In this document: positions 23,174-23,341 of the stretch, piece by piece
How positions within the stretch are numbered: the stretch's first letter is position 1
Layout of the letters: every line of letters begins with the position of its first letter
Translations under genes and position numbers: made by a program
The notes under the pieces: model-generated
What the model saw: only the letters and a program-made list of their open reading frames with translations
What the model was told of the DNA's origin: nothing
Database searches by the model: none
NCBI RefSeq assembly: GCF_002505485.1
Contig: NZ_DAVG01000107.1
Span: 1-23,341, forward strand
Length of the DNA: 23,341 nt
DNA from: Methanosarcina sp. UBA5
Lineage (GTDB): Archaea > Halobacteriota > Methanosarcinia > Methanosarcinales > Methanosarcinaceae
Direction of reading: 5' to 3'

Positions 23174-23341
23174 ATATCTTATCATTTAACTAAATATACT
23201 CCAGAGTATCCTCTTAATGGCATGGAACCAAAGGTAGTGCTTGTTTCCCACGGACATCTTGATCACTGCGGGGCTGTCCCCAACCTGATGTACCAGAATC
23301 CTGAGGTTTTCATGACCCCGCCGACTGCAGAATTTACTTTT
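23174..23341 (+). pseudogene. Metallo-beta-lactamase/beta-CASP-type hydrolase, 5' end missing, continues past the window
   Basis: The open frame of 56 codons contains TPEYPLNGMEPKVVLVSHGH, then LDHCGAVPNLMYQNPEVFMT and PPTAEFTF. VSHGHLDHCGAVP is the zinc-binding motif 2 (HxHxDH) of MBL-fold enzymes, and the MTPPT tail recalls beta-CASP RNases. In these proteins the motif lies some 60 residues from the start, after the first strands. Here the frame opens only at 23174, with a TAG just upstream, and the internal ATG at 23222 would put the motif at residue 9. Codons become GC-richer rightwards. The gene was probably split by integration, with its 5' part beyond the other end of the element. Confidence 0.7.

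Overview
The window looks like archaeal DNA, most likely from a Methanosarcina-type methanogen. It is AT-rich with long untranslated gaps. The tRNA genes do not encode CCA, Shine-Dalgarno sites of the GGTG/GGAG type precede many starts, and GTG/TTG starts are used. The gene content (YczE-type membrane protein, IS5-type transposase debris, AbrB regulator, beta-CASP-type metallo-beta-lactamase) also fits. The assignment rests on recognition, not on a database search.

Region 1 (1-12450) is a degenerating accessory region. It starts with a YczE-like membrane protein and IS5-type transposase remains. It then carries four GC-richer genes: an M6 (immune inhibitor A-like) metalloprotease, a YVTN/YncE-type beta-propeller, an M4 (thermolysin-like) metalloprotease on the opposite strand, and a trypsin/V8-like serine protease fused to a DRGH (NucA/EndoG-like) nuclease. 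A lone copy of the M6 N-terminal domain lies upstream. None of the enzymes has a visible signal peptide, so together they look like an intracellular or injected hydrolase arsenal. Around and between them lie one sound tRNA-Leu(CAG), one weakened copy and several tRNA-Leu relics. Two relics stop in or next to the anticodon loop, as expected of old integrase-mediated recombination at tRNA-Leu genes.

Region 2 (12470-14500, minus strand) holds relics of defence and virus genes. One is a BrxL-like (BREX Lon-like AAA+) gene that lacks its N-terminus and is frameshifted at a run of eight T. The other is a short, frameshifted C-terminal piece of a phage terminase large subunit.

Region 3 (about 14500-23170) is an integrated replicon or virus-like element. 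A minus-strand operon runs AbrB-like regulator, three mini-proteins (51, 54 and 47 aa), then a 1582-aa replication protein, a DUF488 protein and a small Cys-rich protein. The replication protein fuses an archaeo-eukaryotic prim-pol, a DUF3987-type helicase, a DnaQ-like exonuclease domain and a family A DNA polymerase. A divergent winged-helix-like regulator faces the operon across a short dyad, and a tyrosine recombinase closes the element. Inside the replication gene, between helicase and exonuclease, sits a 9-bp-periodic iteron-like array arranged as a large inverted repeat, a candidate origin or regulatory structure.

The right edge (23174-23341) reads directly into the catalytic HGHLDH region of a metallo-beta-lactamase/beta-CASP gene without its N-terminus. 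This suggests that the element is integrated in that gene. The left boundary was not found.
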